Below, piece after piece: positions 38,253 to 47,975 of a stretch of DNA of 64,000 nt (positions within the stretch are counted from its first letter, which is position 1; every line of letters starts with the position of its first letter). The notes beneath the pieces are model-generated. The model made no database searches, was not told where the DNA came from, and was given only the letters and a program-made list of their open reading frames with translations. Origin of the DNA: G963674835 sp963674835 (GTDB taxonomy: Bacteria; Planctomycetota; Planctomycetia; Pirellulales; Thermoguttaceae); assembly GCA_963674835.2 (NCBI GenBank), contig CAXXKC010000003.1:3286001-3350000 (forward strand), given 5' to 3'. Made by a program: the position numbers and the translations under genes.

Positions 38253-39593
38253 TCACTTTCCGACCACACGAATGTTGGTCATTGTAACATCCCGAACATG
38301 TTCGGGTCCGGCTCCAAATGTCACGGCGTCGCCAGGCACGTCGTATCGCACGATGTTATTGATAATCGAGTCGGAAAGCGAGCCTCCAATGAGAATCGTG
38401 CATGTCGAACGGCTAATGACATTGTTGATGATGATCCGACTGGTGTCGCCCAGCGGCGCCATGCCGCCGCCGTAAGTATGATCGCCGATCTTGATGGCCG
38501 CCCTGCAGCGAATCTCCGGCGGCGACGTGTCGATCAGGCCGTCGATCAGAATATTGTACATACGGATCCCAGGCGTGTTGAGCAATCGCACGATGTGATG
38601 ACCGCCCTGGCAATAGCCTTGGATATTTCTCACGATGATGTCGTGCACATCGTCCAGCCGCCCCTGACGGACACGAGAACCGCTCGCCATCATCGAGGCC
38701 GTGGCGCCCGGCGCTTCGTTGAGAGGGATGGCGCAGAAAGCGACCAGGTCGTCGCCACTGTGCCCGGTGATGTTTGTCAGGGAAATATCGTGGCATCCCA
38801 GAGTCACCTCGATTCCGTCCCGATTGAGAAGCGTATGCCGTACGCCGTCGATGACCTTGAACTCGGCGGAAGCAATATCGATGTCGCGAAGCATTCCATA
38901 AGCGCATCGCTCCATGGAGAGCGCCAAGCCGTGCGACTCCGATATCTTTATGTTCTCGATGCTGTAATTCTCAACGAGTACGAGAAGAACTCCTATGTTT
39001 CGCCAGTCCCCGTTTTGGCTTTCCCCAGCGACTCCGGCATCCGTGCCGAATGTCTCTGCTCCGAGCTTTTTGTCGGCCCCACCGGTTGCCCGAGGACGGT
39101 CGGCGCCCTCCAATATCGGCCGACCGATACCGCGAATGTGGATGTTTCTCATAGGCTCGATCTTGCTAATCCCCATACCGCAATTAGCAGAGCGAATGAC
39201 GTTGTCGCGGCAGCGATCGGAGAGTTTGATATGACAGTTGTCCAGCTCGAGGATCGTGTTGTTCCGTAGCAGAATGGCTGAATCAAGGAGCCATACCTCT
39301 CGCTTCTCCCGGCCGCACACGTTCACACGCGGAACGACGACGCGAGCTCCCGATTCGCTCGCGACCTCGATTGCACGGTTGATCCTCTCGGAATCGGATC
39401 CTTCGAACTCATTGGGAGTAACGACCAGGGCCGGTTGCGTGGGTGCCGATTTTCCGGAAGAAGAAGCCTCCTCGGCCGCACAGGGTGGCGTGACACACAA
39501 GCCCGCCAGTAGCACCAGGCACGTCCATTTCCACCATTGCGCGGATCGCTGAACGACGTTGACGAAACAAAGAATATGATCTGGATGGGCCAT
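38253..39593 (-). CDS. Secreted right-handed beta-helix protein (GH28/pectate-lyase-like)
   Basis: 446 residues with an N-terminal export signal (WWKWTCLVLLAGLCVTPPC). Repeated short beta rungs such as NYSIENIKISESHGLALSMERC, CHDISLTNITGHSGDDLVAFC and IIVRNIQGYCQGG indicate a parallel beta-helix of polygalacturonase type. The GHSGDDLVAF segment resembles the GxDD catalytic motif of GH28, so a polysaccharide hydrolase is likely, but one motif does not prove it. TAGGAG lies eight bases before the ATG. Confidence 0.8.
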   Translation of the reverse strand: MAHPDHILCFVNVVQRSAQWWKWTCLVLLAGLCVTPPCAAEEASSSGKSAPTQPALVVTPNEFEGSDSERINRAIEVASESGARVVVPRVNVCGREKREVWLLDSAILLRNNTILELDNCHIKLSDRCRDNVIRSANCGMGISKIEPMRNIHIRGIGRPILEGADRPRATGGADKKLGAETFGTDAGVAGESQNGDWRNIGVLLVLVENYSIENIKISESHGLALSMERCAYGMLRDIDIASAEFKVIDGVRHTLLNRDGIEVTLGCHDISLTNITGHSGDDLVAFCAIPLNEAPGATASMMASGSRVRQGRLDDVHDIIVRNIQGYCQGGHHIVRLLNTPGIRMYNILIDGLIDTSPPEIRCRAAIKIGDHTYGGGMAPLGDTSRIIINNVISRSTCTILIGGSLSDSIINNIVRYDVPGDAVTFGAGPEHVRDVTMTNIRVVGK

Positions 39594-39828
39594 GGTTCGA
39601 GCTCCTAACGTAAGCGAAGATGGGGCGGGGATTCCTTGGATGGCTGCATGGCCACGTCAATCGTGTTCGATTCGGACTTGACGATCAGCGTCGGCCTGCC
39701 GGTCGATGGATTGTGGCAGTGTTTCGTGATGTTCGGCAGATTTCTCTCCGCTTCCGACGACATAGTCGATGGGACGGAAAGGCCATTTGCTCTGCATTTC
39801 AAGACCTACCGCTGGGCAAGTTCCTGCC

Positions 39829-41154
39829 TTATCCTTTGAGATCGATGAAGATCGTGGTCAACGCGTGGACGGAAAGGGCCAGGTAGATGAGGGTTCCGCC
39901 CACAATGACGATGTGCCAGAGGACGCCGGGGCGGTAGGCGGGTTGTAGCCGGGTGTGGAGGAGATACACGAGCAATATGGCCGAGAGCGAGAGAACGGGC
40001 GCTTCGAGGGCCGAGACCAGTACGATGAGCAGGACCGGCCGACCGGTGAAGAGCAGAGCGAAGATGACCAGGCACATCAGCGAGATGCCTAGCCGGTACC
40101 ATGTGAGGTGAGACCAACGGTGCGACCCGGGGGCAATGATGTAGACAGCCGTCCGCAGCGCGCGGGACTTGCCGTCGACAAGTCCGATGATCGTCGAAGA
40201 CAGAATGGCCAAGGCGGCGATCAGGAAGACGTACCGTGCCGGCGGGCCGGCGGCCGCGGTGAGCATCCGGGCGAGCACGGTCGTGGTTTCTGCTCGGGCG
40301 GGCACCAAAGGGCCACCATCGGCACCGGCCGTGCTCAACGTGATCGATCCGATCGCCAGGAACGCCAGCGACACGAACAGCATCACGGCGTACGACAGCC
40401 CGGCATCCATGCGGGTCAGGGTAATCCAGTGGCGGAAGTCGTGCTGTTCCTCCGATTCGTCGGCAGCGGAGGCAGGATTGCCGCGCGGAAGAGCGTAGCC
40501 CTTCTCCAGAATCCAGAAGCTGTAGATAAGGGTCGACGTGCCGCCGGCCGTCCAGCCGAGCAGGCTGATGAGCGTGTCGCCGGAGCCGCGCGGGATGCGG
40601 GGGATGCTCTCGCGCACGACCCAGCCGAGTGACGGCTCCAATGCGGCCAGGCTGTAGATCACGCCGACGATGAGCGTCAGCGCGAGGATGAACGCGGCCT
40701 TCTCCACGGGGCCATAGGCACCCTTGAGGAGCAACACGAACGACACGCCGACGACAACGACCGCCCATTGGATCATCGAAAGGCCGGGAAACAGAGCGAA
40801 CAGGGCCGACCCGCAGGCCAGCGCGATTCCCGAGTATCCGACCGCGCCCAACAGAAAGACGAGCGCCAGAATCCAGACGAACCAGTTGCGCGGTCCCGGC
40901 AGGTGCGAGTAGCCCCGGAAGATGTCTTCTCCGGTGGCGATCGTGTAGCGTGCGAGGCCAAGCGTCAGCGCCAACTTGTAGACGATCGAGACTACGATTA
41001 CCCAGCCTATGGAAAGCCCAAAAAGGGCTCCGGCCCGGGGCGTAAGAATGAGTTCGCCCGATCCGATGGCGGCCGCGGCCAAGAGAATGCCGGGGCCAAT
41101 GCGAAGGAGTTTCGCGCCCAGTGTTCGAGGAGGCGATGACAGGGTTTGATCCAT
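39829..41154 (-). CDS. NRAMP-superfamily transporter, divergent
   Basis: 441 residues with about eleven membrane segments and the NRAMP/LeuT layout. TM1 reads IGPGILLAAAAIGSGELILT, where metal-transporting NRAMPs have DPGN; here Asp and Asn are replaced by Gly and Glu. The TM6 block that normally carries the metal-ligating Met (MPH) reads GWTAGGTSTLIYS. With both sites altered, classical Mn/Fe transport is doubtful, and the substrate is unknown. This subgroup is frequent in planctomycetes. It is divergent from the PAP2 gene at 41554. Confidence 0.85.
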   Translation of the reverse strand: MDQTLSSPPRTLGAKLLRIGPGILLAAAAIGSGELILTPRAGALFGLSIGWVIVVSIVYKLALTLGLARYTIATGEDIFRGYSHLPGPRNWFVWILALVFLLGAVGYSGIALACGSALFALFPGLSMIQWAVVVVGVSFVLLLKGAYGPVEKAAFILALTLIVGVIYSLAALEPSLGWVVRESIPRIPRGSGDTLISLLGWTAGGTSTLIYSFWILEKGYALPRGNPASAADESEEQHDFRHWITLTRMDAGLSYAVMLFVSLAFLAIGSITLSTAGADGGPLVPARAETTTVLARMLTAAAGPPARYVFLIAALAILSSTIIGLVDGKSRALRTAVYIIAPGSHRWSHLTWYRLGISLMCLVIFALLFTGRPVLLIVLVSALEAPVLSLSAILLVYLLHTRLQPAYRPGVLWHIVIVGGTLIYLALSVHALTTIFIDLKG

Positions 41155-41553
41155 GATAGCTCTGCCGGCGAATCGCGATGAGTTCCGTCACCGCACGTCA
41201 CGACGCCGCCCACGGGCTTCGTGGTTGGGCTGCCGGGGCTTTCTGCACGAATGCGGTCCAGCCTCTGCAGCGGTGCCTCCCAAGGTATGAGAATCGCGGC
41301 CGGCGCACCAGTCCCTCGCCAAAATCGAGCGAAAGTCGGCCGTGGCTTCGTTGGTGACAGGCTGGGCGTTTCGGTGTCAGGGCCCGCTTGCAAACTCGGC
41401 CGTTACCCTGAGCGCGGCGTGGGGGGATGCTGGACGGGGAAGCGCAACGGGAACTCGTCGGCATCAGGAACTGGCCGATTTCACACACGATCCGGTTGTG
41501 ATAGACTGCCGGAGTTGTTGCAGGCAGGCAAGTGGCACTAACCCCGTCGTATC
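41155..41553. other. Intergenic region between divergent genes
   Basis: About 400 bp upstream of both the NRAMP-like gene (minus) and the PAP2 gene (plus); promoters for both are expected here. No RNA fold, repeat or credible frame was recognised. Confidence 0.5.
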
Positions 41554-42561
41554 GTGAGTGCGGCCATGGGATTGCCGGATCGAGCCCGTGAACTTCGCTT
41601 GGCGGTTCCCCCCAGCGACTGGACGATGGTGGCGTTGTTGTCGCTGGGGCTTGCCGTGGCGCTGGTGCGTTGGCCAGCGGTGGGCCAGGGGCTTTCGGCC
41701 TTCGTCGCGTCGTTGGCGGCGCTGCTCGTCGTATTCGGCGTTTGCACCGTTGCGATGGCTCGCTGGCAGCGATCTCCTTGGGTGACGATGGTCCGCCCGC
41801 TGGTGACGGTCACGGTTGTCTTTACCTTGTACACCGTGTTGGGGAAGCTCGGCGTGGCGGCCATGCCGTACTTGGCCGACAGTTGGTTGTCGCACGCCGA
41901 CGGCTGGCTCTTGGGCTTCGATCCCAGCCTGGCAATCCAGCGGTTTCAAACGCCCGGGCGAGTGGAGTTTTTCAGCTTCATTTACGGAGCGTTCATCCCG
42001 TACATCTATTTGTCGATGTTTCTTGGCTGCCTGGGCCGTCCACCGGTCGAACGCGACCAGTTTCTGACGGGGTGGGTTTTCACATATGCCATCAGCTATC
42101 TTGGTTATATCTTCCTGCCCGCCCACGGTCCGGTTATTTTCCAGGCCGATCAGTACGACGTTGCGTTACAAGGCGGGCTGTTTTATCGCCTTGTCGTGTT
42201 AGGCAATGAGGCCACCGGCGGTTTGCAGGGTGTTTTTCCCAGTTTGCACGTGGGCTGCTCGGTGTACCTCTGCCTGTTCGATCTCAAGACCAACCGGTTA
42301 CGCGGCTTGACATACCTGCCCATGGTGCTGTTGATCTACGTCGCGACCATCTTCCTGCGGTATCACTATGTCGTCGATTTAATTGCGGGAACGATTATCC
42401 CGATAACGTGTGTTGCCCTAGGCCAAAGCGTGTTTCTCAAGTGGGCTCGCGACCGCGAGGCTGTCGGGCGCCCGGCCTTGCCGGGAGGGGAGGCCGATGA
42501 TTTACCGGTTGTTTCGGGCGATGGCCCGGTTGACTTTGCACCTGTTCTTTCGCCGCATTGA
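41554..42561 (+). CDS. Aur1-like PAP2 membrane protein (IPC-synthase-like)
   Basis: 335 residues with about seven membrane segments. FPSLHVGCSVYLCLF and RYHYVVDLIAGTIIP are the two conserved histidine motifs of the PAP2_3 (Aur1/inositol-phosphorylceramide synthase) branch, in which the second His acts with Asp on the headgroup. The family moves phospho-headgroups between lipids. The start could be the GTG at 41554 or the ATG at 41566. Its last 65 bases overlap the following acyltransferase gene, so translation is probably coupled and the two likely act on one lipid pathway. Confidence 0.88.
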   Translation: MSAAMGLPDRARELRLAVPPSDWTMVALLSLGLAVALVRWPAVGQGLSAFVASLAALLVVFGVCTVAMARWQRSPWVTMVRPLVTVTVVFTLYTVLGKLGVAAMPYLADSWLSHADGWLLGFDPSLAIQRFQTPGRVEFFSFIYGAFIPYIYLSMFLGCLGRPPVERDQFLTGWVFTYAISYLGYIFLPAHGPVIFQADQYDVALQGGLFYRLVVLGNEATGGLQGVFPSLHVGCSVYLCLFDLKTNRLRGLTYLPMVLLIYVATIFLRYHYVVDLIAGTIIPITCVALGQSVFLKWARDREAVGRPALPGGEADDLPVVSGDGPVDFAPVLSPH

Positions 42562-45325
42562 GATCGAAGCGCGGCACAACATCCCGGCGGCAGGGCCGGT
42601 GGTCTTTGCGCCCAACCACGCCAATGCCCTGGTTGATCCGCTGCTGTTGATGACCGCCATGCGCCGCCCGCTGACGCTGACGGCGAAGAACGTGCTGGGA
42701 AAGAACGTGCTGCTGCGGTGGCTCATGTCGGCCTTGGGCGTGGTTACCTTCCACCGCCGCGAGGATGCCGGCCGGGGGGCCGACGTCAAGCAGAACGTCC
42801 GCAGCCTCCAAATCTGCCGAGGCATTCTAGCCGACGGGGGAGCGGTATGCATCTTTCCTGAGGGCGTGAGTCATTCAGACCCCAAGTTGCGCGATTTTCG
42901 ACCCGGTCCGGCCCGGATCGCCGTCGATTTCGTTCGCAAAGACGGCGACCCGGGCAGGCTGCGGATCGTTCCGGTAGGTCTGCTGTACACCGAGAAAGAC
43001 CGGATGCGTTCGGGCGTGTGGGTGCGGTTTGGCGATCCCATCGATGTGGCTCGCTGGCTGAGCGAACATCCCGGCGCCGGGGCCGCCGGGCTGACGGCCT
43101 ACTTGCAGCACCGCGTGGCCGAATTGACGTTGAACTGCCAAACGCGGCGGGAGTCGGCGATACTCACTTGGGCCGCAGAGATCATGGCCACCGAGGGGCG
43201 TGATCCTGTGCCCCTGGGCTGGCCGGACCGTTCGGTCGCCGAGTGGTTCCGCCTGCTTGGCCGATTGCAGACCGGTTACGACGCACTCTGCCGAACGCAG
43301 CCCGATGCCGTTGCCGAATTGACGATCCGCATTCGCCAGTATCGCGCGCAACTGAAGCGGGCCGGCATCTCCCCCGGCGAAGTCTATTTGCCGATGCACT
43401 TCGGCCGCGCGGCGTTGTTTGTCATTCGCGAGTTGGAACTGCTGGTGATCGGTGCGCCGCTGGCTCTGTTCGGATTCATCAATCATGCGGCGCCGTACTA
43501 CTTGGTCAAATGGATCGCGAGGCGGCTGTCGAAGGACAAGGACCACTGGGCCTCGAACATCATTTATCCGAGTTTCCTGGTGTTTCCTTTCTTCTACCTC
43601 GTGCAGTTCACGGCGGCTTGGCTGCTTCTGCCTGTGCTATGGGCGGCACTGTACACGGTCGCCTTGCCCTACACGGGTTACTATGCGCTGCTCTATGCCG
43701 ACCGCGTGCCGCAGACGTGGCGGCGTACGGCGACATTTCTGCGATTTCTCTTCCGCCGCGCGGATCAGAAGCAACTGGCCGACGAAGGGCGGGCGATCGT
43801 GGCACGCATGCGAGAGCTTGCCGCGCAACTTCCGGCCGACGGTCTCGCGGTAGCCGATCTGTCCGAACGGGGCGGTCCGTTGATGGCACTCTCGGCGAGC
43901 GATCTTGCCCGCCAGTTCCGCGAGGACATCGTCACGCTGCGCGAGGTCTTTGCCGGGTTGGACCGGCTGGAGACGTCTTGGAACGATGCCAGGCAGGCGA
44001 TCGCCGCTCGGCAGCGAGGTTACTTCACCCCGGAAGAAGACGATCGGGTGAGGCAAATGCTGCTGGCGTATCGCAGCTACCGTCTGGTGCTGTACGAAGT
44101 GATCAACCGTTATCTGGACCATGACCAACTGGTCGAGCCCGAGGACCAATTGCGGGCGTTTATGATCGCCTATGCCGCCGGACTAACGCTGTATGCGAAG
44201 ACGACGAGGCTCGTCCGGGCATACGAACACGAACCGCTGGTGCGCGAGAAGCTCAACGAGGCCGACGCCAAGTTCGGGCTACCCGGCGGGTTCTTCGAGG
44301 AATTGCTGCGAGCCTACACCTCGCTGGCCACCTACCGGCGACTCACGGCGTGCAGCAGGTCCTGGCAGCCGTATCGACGTGAATTTCGCCGCGGGGGCCT
44401 GAACCAAGAAGCCGATTGGTCGTGGCTGGCATCGGTAATCGGCACGCAGCGATCGGCCGCGCGGAAGACGTTGGGCTATGTCCTATGGCATCGCTTGCGG
44501 TACGACCGGCGGACGTTGGTGCGGTCGGTCCGCCGGCCAGCCCACCGTGCGCGGTACGGCTTGCGGGCCTTCGTGGGAGCGACGTTCGCGCCGCGGCACA
44601 TAACACCGTTTTACGTGCCGGCCCTTCGACCGCAGATCATCGGCGAGCTGCGGCAGCACCTTCGACCGGGCGACGTATTGCTGGTGCGTGCGGAGCAGAA
44701 GTTTACCACCGCGCTGTTGCCCGGCTTCTGGTCGCACAGCGCCCTGTATTTGGGCTGCCGACGCGATTTGGAAGCGCTGGGCGTCCATCGCGACGGCCGA
44801 GTGAAACGTCACTGGCAAGAGCTGTCCGGCAGCTCAGAGGTGTTCGTAATCGAGGCGATCAGCCCGGGAGTGATGATCAGCTCGCTGGAGTCGTGTCTGC
44901 ACGCCGACCAGGTGGCCGTCTTGCGTCCCAACGTGACAGACGTTGACCGGCAAGAGGCCGTGTTGGATGCTTTCAGCCACGTCGGCAAAGCGTACGACTT
45001 CGAGTTCGACTTCAACGCCACGACTCGGCTGGTATGCACCGAGATTGTCTACCGTGCCTACCATGGGCGCGGGGCAATCCATTTCGAGTTGGTGAAACGG
45101 CTCGGCCGCTACACGCTGAGTTGCGACGACATTGTTCGTGGATTGATCGTACAAGCGGATGCTTCTGAGGGCGGCCAGTCGCCATTCGGCCTGGCGGCCC
45201 TCGTCCTGACCGACGGTGAAGGCAAGGCGCGATTCGTGCCGGTGGAAAAGGCGTTCGGCGTATTGCGCGCGATCGCCGCGGGAAAGCGGCCATCGAAGTT
45301 GCCGCAGGCGGAATTCTTGGCATGA
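42497..45325 (+). CDS. PlsC-type acyltransferase fused to a permuted NlpC/P60 domain
   Basis: 942 residues. The N-terminal acyltransferase has NHANALVDP (His41, a H-x5-D variant of the catalytic motif) and FPEG (120-123). Residues about 290-400 contain two or three membrane segments. A long helical region follows. The C-terminal 230 residues match the YiiX/DUF830 permuted NlpC/P60 fold: WSHSALYLG (His747), EAISPGVMIS and VCTEIVYRAYHGRG (Cys847) give the His-Glu-Cys set. LRAT lipid acyltransferases share this permuted fold, so the fusion hints at lipid remodelling. GGAGG lies just before the ATG. It overlaps the PAP2 gene and precedes a dikinase gene. Confidence 0.9.
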   Translation: MIYRLFRAMARLTLHLFFRRIEIEARHNIPAAGPVVFAPNHANALVDPLLLMTAMRRPLTLTAKNVLGKNVLLRWLMSALGVVTFHRREDAGRGADVKQNVRSLQICRGILADGGAVCIFPEGVSHSDPKLRDFRPGPARIAVDFVRKDGDPGRLRIVPVGLLYTEKDRMRSGVWVRFGDPIDVARWLSEHPGAGAAGLTAYLQHRVAELTLNCQTRRESAILTWAAEIMATEGRDPVPLGWPDRSVAEWFRLLGRLQTGYDALCRTQPDAVAELTIRIRQYRAQLKRAGISPGEVYLPMHFGRAALFVIRELELLVIGAPLALFGFINHAAPYYLVKWIARRLSKDKDHWASNIIYPSFLVFPFFYLVQFTAAWLLLPVLWAALYTVALPYTGYYALLYADRVPQTWRRTATFLRFLFRRADQKQLADEGRAIVARMRELAAQLPADGLAVADLSERGGPLMALSASDLARQFREDIVTLREVFAGLDRLETSWNDARQAIAARQRGYFTPEEDDRVRQMLLAYRSYRLVLYEVINRYLDHDQLVEPEDQLRAFMIAYAAGLTLYAKTTRLVRAYEHEPLVREKLNEADAKFGLPGGFFEELLRAYTSLATYRRLTACSRSWQPYRREFRRGGLNQEADWSWLASVIGTQRSAARKTLGYVLWHRLRYDRRTLVRSVRRPAHRARYGLRAFVGATFAPRHITPFYVPALRPQIIGELRQHLRPGDVLLVRAEQKFTTALLPGFWSHSALYLGCRRDLEALGVHRDGRVKRHWQELSGSSEVFVIEAISPGVMISSLESCLHADQVAVLRPNVTDVDRQEAVLDAFSHVGKAYDFEFDFNATTRLVCTEIVYRAYHGRGAIHFELVKRLGRYTLSCDDIVRGLIVQADASEGGQSPFGLAALVLTDGEGKARFVPVEKAFGVLRAIAAGKRPSKLPQAEFLA

Positions 45326-45400
45326 GAGATCGACGTGACGCCGGCGTGCGCGTTCGGCAAGGATCGATGACGGTGAATACCATCGAGAAAGGATGATCCC

Positions 45401-47929
45401 ATGAGCCTGGTTGTCGGACTTGATCAACGGCAGGGTAGCTCGCTGGCGGTGGTCGGCGGAAAGGGCTACAACCTGATCAACCTTGCCTCGGCAGGGTTTC
45501 CCGTACCGCCCGGATTCGTCGTCACGGCCGAAGCCTACCGGCTGTTCGCAGAATCGGCACCGTGGCTTGTTGAGGCCGTCGACGAATTCGACTACGAGGC
45601 CCCCGAGCGGCTCCGCGACCAATGCACGGCGGTTCGGGCGAGGCTGGCGGAAGTCGCGCTTCCGTCGGATGTTGCCGAGGCAGTGCGCGAGGCGTTTCGA
45701 CGACTCGGCGACGTTGAATCGGTCGCCTTCGCCGTACGCTCATCGTCGACGTTGGAGGATCTGGCTCAGGCCGCGTTCGCTGGACAGCACGACACCTATT
45801 TGAACGTCCGCGGCACGGAGAACCTCTTCGACAAGATCCGCGATTGCTTCGTTTCTCTGTGGGGCGACCGGGCCGTGTTGTACCGCCATCGCCAGGGCTT
45901 CTCTCAGCGGCAGTCCCACATGGCCGTGGTGGTCCAGCAACAGGTATTCTGCGACCGTGCCGGCGTCGGTTTCTCGATCCATCCGGTGACAGGGCAGCTT
46001 GGCCGGCTGGTGATCGATGCCAACTACGGCTTGGGCGAGTCGGTCGTGTCGGGTGAGTGCGAAGTGGATCATTTCGAGCTGGACAAGGGCAACTTGGAAA
46101 TCGTCGTGCGCTCCATCGGACATAAGGATCGCATGATTGCACCGACCGGCGACGGCGTGGAAGAGCGCGCCGTGGCGGCGCCGGACGTCGACCGGCCCTG
46201 TCTGAGCGACGAGGAAATCCGGACGGTCAGCCAGCTACTGAAACGCGTGGAGGCCCATTACGGCTGGCCGCAGGACATCGAGTGGGGATTCCAGGGTGGG
46301 CAGCTCTTCTTGCTTCAGTCTCGAGCGGTCACCACGATTCAACCGCGCTACACGCGCGATGAGTCGGCCGAGCGGTTCCCCAATCCCATGACGCCCCTGA
46401 CGTGGGACTTCCTGAGCGACGTGTTCCGGCAGTCGCTGGCCCATTCGCTCAACCTGATGGGCTTGCCGCCGTTGCAGGAGGATTGGTTCAAGACGTTCGA
46501 TCATTATGTCTACGGCAACCAAAACGCCGTGGAACTGCTCACGTCGTATCGCCCGATGCGATCGACGAGTCTCCGGGAGCTGGACAGGGAGATCCCGGAC
46601 CTGCGGCGGCGCTACGCCTGGGTCTCGGACTTGCCCGTCCACTGGGCGCGCGACCTCGACCGCTACCTGCTTCGCCTCGGTCGGCTTTCGGCCGTGCCGC
46701 TGGAAGGCCTCTCCACGGAACAGCTCTGGCAGCACATTCTCGATATCCAGCAAGCCGCGACCGACTACTTTCTGCCCAACATTGCCATTTCGATCACTCA
46801 ATCGTTTCTGCACCGGTTGCTGTTCGGCCTTGTGGCGATGGTTGTGGGGCGCGACCGGGCACTGGAAGTCCTCGATGGGCTGATGGCGGCCTGCGAAACG
46901 AAGACCGCGGTCGTCAACCGTGAGTTGCACGAATTGGCACAGGTGGCCGCTGGAAACGATGCTCTGCGCCAGGAACTCGTCGAGCGCGGCGGCAAAGCGT
47001 TCTGGGATGCGGCGCGCACGGGCGAGTACGCCGAGTTTGCCCAGCGCTTGCAGCGATTTCTGGAAGACCATGGACACCGCGAGATGGATATGGATTACTC
47101 GCAGCCAACGTGGTCCGCTGCGCCGTGGGTGGTGCTGGACAACATCACTCTCATGCTTCGGCAACCCAGCCAGGAGGACCCGGCCGCTACGGCGAGGCAC
47201 ATGCGGCTGAAGTACTCGGAGATGGAACACGAGTTCCTCAGCACCGTGCCCGAGGATTTGCGGTTCTTCTACCGCGAGCTGATTCGTTTGGCTCGGGCAT
47301 ATACCGCGCTGGACGACTTGGAACACTATCAGACCACGCGAGTTAACCCTCTCGCACGACAGGCGGCAATGGCACTGGGCAGGCGAATGGTCGAACAGGG
47401 GATTCTCGACGACCCGGCGGACCTGTTCTTCTTCCGGCGCGAGGACCTAGGCCAGTTGATGGCGAACTTCCCCCCTGCCGACAAGACTCCCTATCGCGAT
47501 ATGGTGTACCAGGCGAAGCAATCCTACGAAGTGGCGCGGAACACCACTCCGCCATGGTCGCTGACCGAGCCGGCAGCAGATCCGGACCCGGATCCAGCGA
47601 GCACGGACGTGCTGCGCGGCCTGCCTGGCAGTCCCGGAAACGTGACCGCTTCGTGCTTCGTCGTCCACGGTCCGGACGACTTTGGCCGGTTTCCACCTGG
47701 TGCGGTGCTCGTCGCCCGGACCACCAATCCGGCATGGACCCCGCTCTTCTACAGCGCCGCGGGCCTGATCACCGAAAGCGGCGGACCGCTGTCGCACGGC
47801 GCCGTCACCGCCCGAGAAATGCGTCTACCCGCGGTGATGTCGGTACGGTCGGCGATGAGTCTGCTGCAAAGTGGTCAGGAAGTCACCGTCGATGGTACGC
47901 AAGGGCTGGTGCTGCTGAAGACCGACTGA
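45401..47929 (+). CDS. PEP-synthase / rifampin-phosphotransferase-like dikinase
   Basis: 842 residues. Residues 1-320 form the ATP-grasp PPDK_N domain (VGGKGYNLINLASAGFPVPPGFVV; AFAVRSSSTLEDLAQAAFAGQHDTYLNV; VIDANYGLGESVVSGE). A middle domain (about 330-700) precedes the C-terminal swivelling domain with ESGGPLSHGAVTAREMRLPA, where the His of SHG takes the phosphate. This ATP-grasp, middle, His-domain order and the lack of a C-terminal PEP barrel match rifampin phosphotransferase rather than true PEP synthase. The acceptor is unknown. AGGA precedes the ATG. It follows the acyltransferase gene by 75 bp. Confidence 0.88.
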   Translation: MSLVVGLDQRQGSSLAVVGGKGYNLINLASAGFPVPPGFVVTAEAYRLFAESAPWLVEAVDEFDYEAPERLRDQCTAVRARLAEVALPSDVAEAVREAFRRLGDVESVAFAVRSSSTLEDLAQAAFAGQHDTYLNVRGTENLFDKIRDCFVSLWGDRAVLYRHRQGFSQRQSHMAVVVQQQVFCDRAGVGFSIHPVTGQLGRLVIDANYGLGESVVSGECEVDHFELDKGNLEIVVRSIGHKDRMIAPTGDGVEERAVAAPDVDRPCLSDEEIRTVSQLLKRVEAHYGWPQDIEWGFQGGQLFLLQSRAVTTIQPRYTRDESAERFPNPMTPLTWDFLSDVFRQSLAHSLNLMGLPPLQEDWFKTFDHYVYGNQNAVELLTSYRPMRSTSLRELDREIPDLRRRYAWVSDLPVHWARDLDRYLLRLGRLSAVPLEGLSTEQLWQHILDIQQAATDYFLPNIAISITQSFLHRLLFGLVAMVVGRDRALEVLDGLMAACETKTAVVNRELHELAQVAAGNDALRQELVERGGKAFWDAARTGEYAEFAQRLQRFLEDHGHREMDMDYSQPTWSAAPWVVLDNITLMLRQPSQEDPAATARHMRLKYSEMEHEFLSTVPEDLRFFYRELIRLARAYTALDDLEHYQTTRVNPLARQAAMALGRRMVEQGILDDPADLFFFRREDLGQLMANFPPADKTPYRDMVYQAKQSYEVARNTTPPWSLTEPAADPDPDPASTDVLRGLPGSPGNVTASCFVVHGPDDFGRFPPGAVLVARTTNPAWTPLFYSAAGLITESGGPLSHGAVTAREMRLPAVMSVRSAMSLLQSGQEVTVDGTQGLVLLKTD

Positions 47930-47975
47930 ACCCTGGCGGGTGCCGTGCGATGGCACGGGCAAACCAGCGCGGTGG

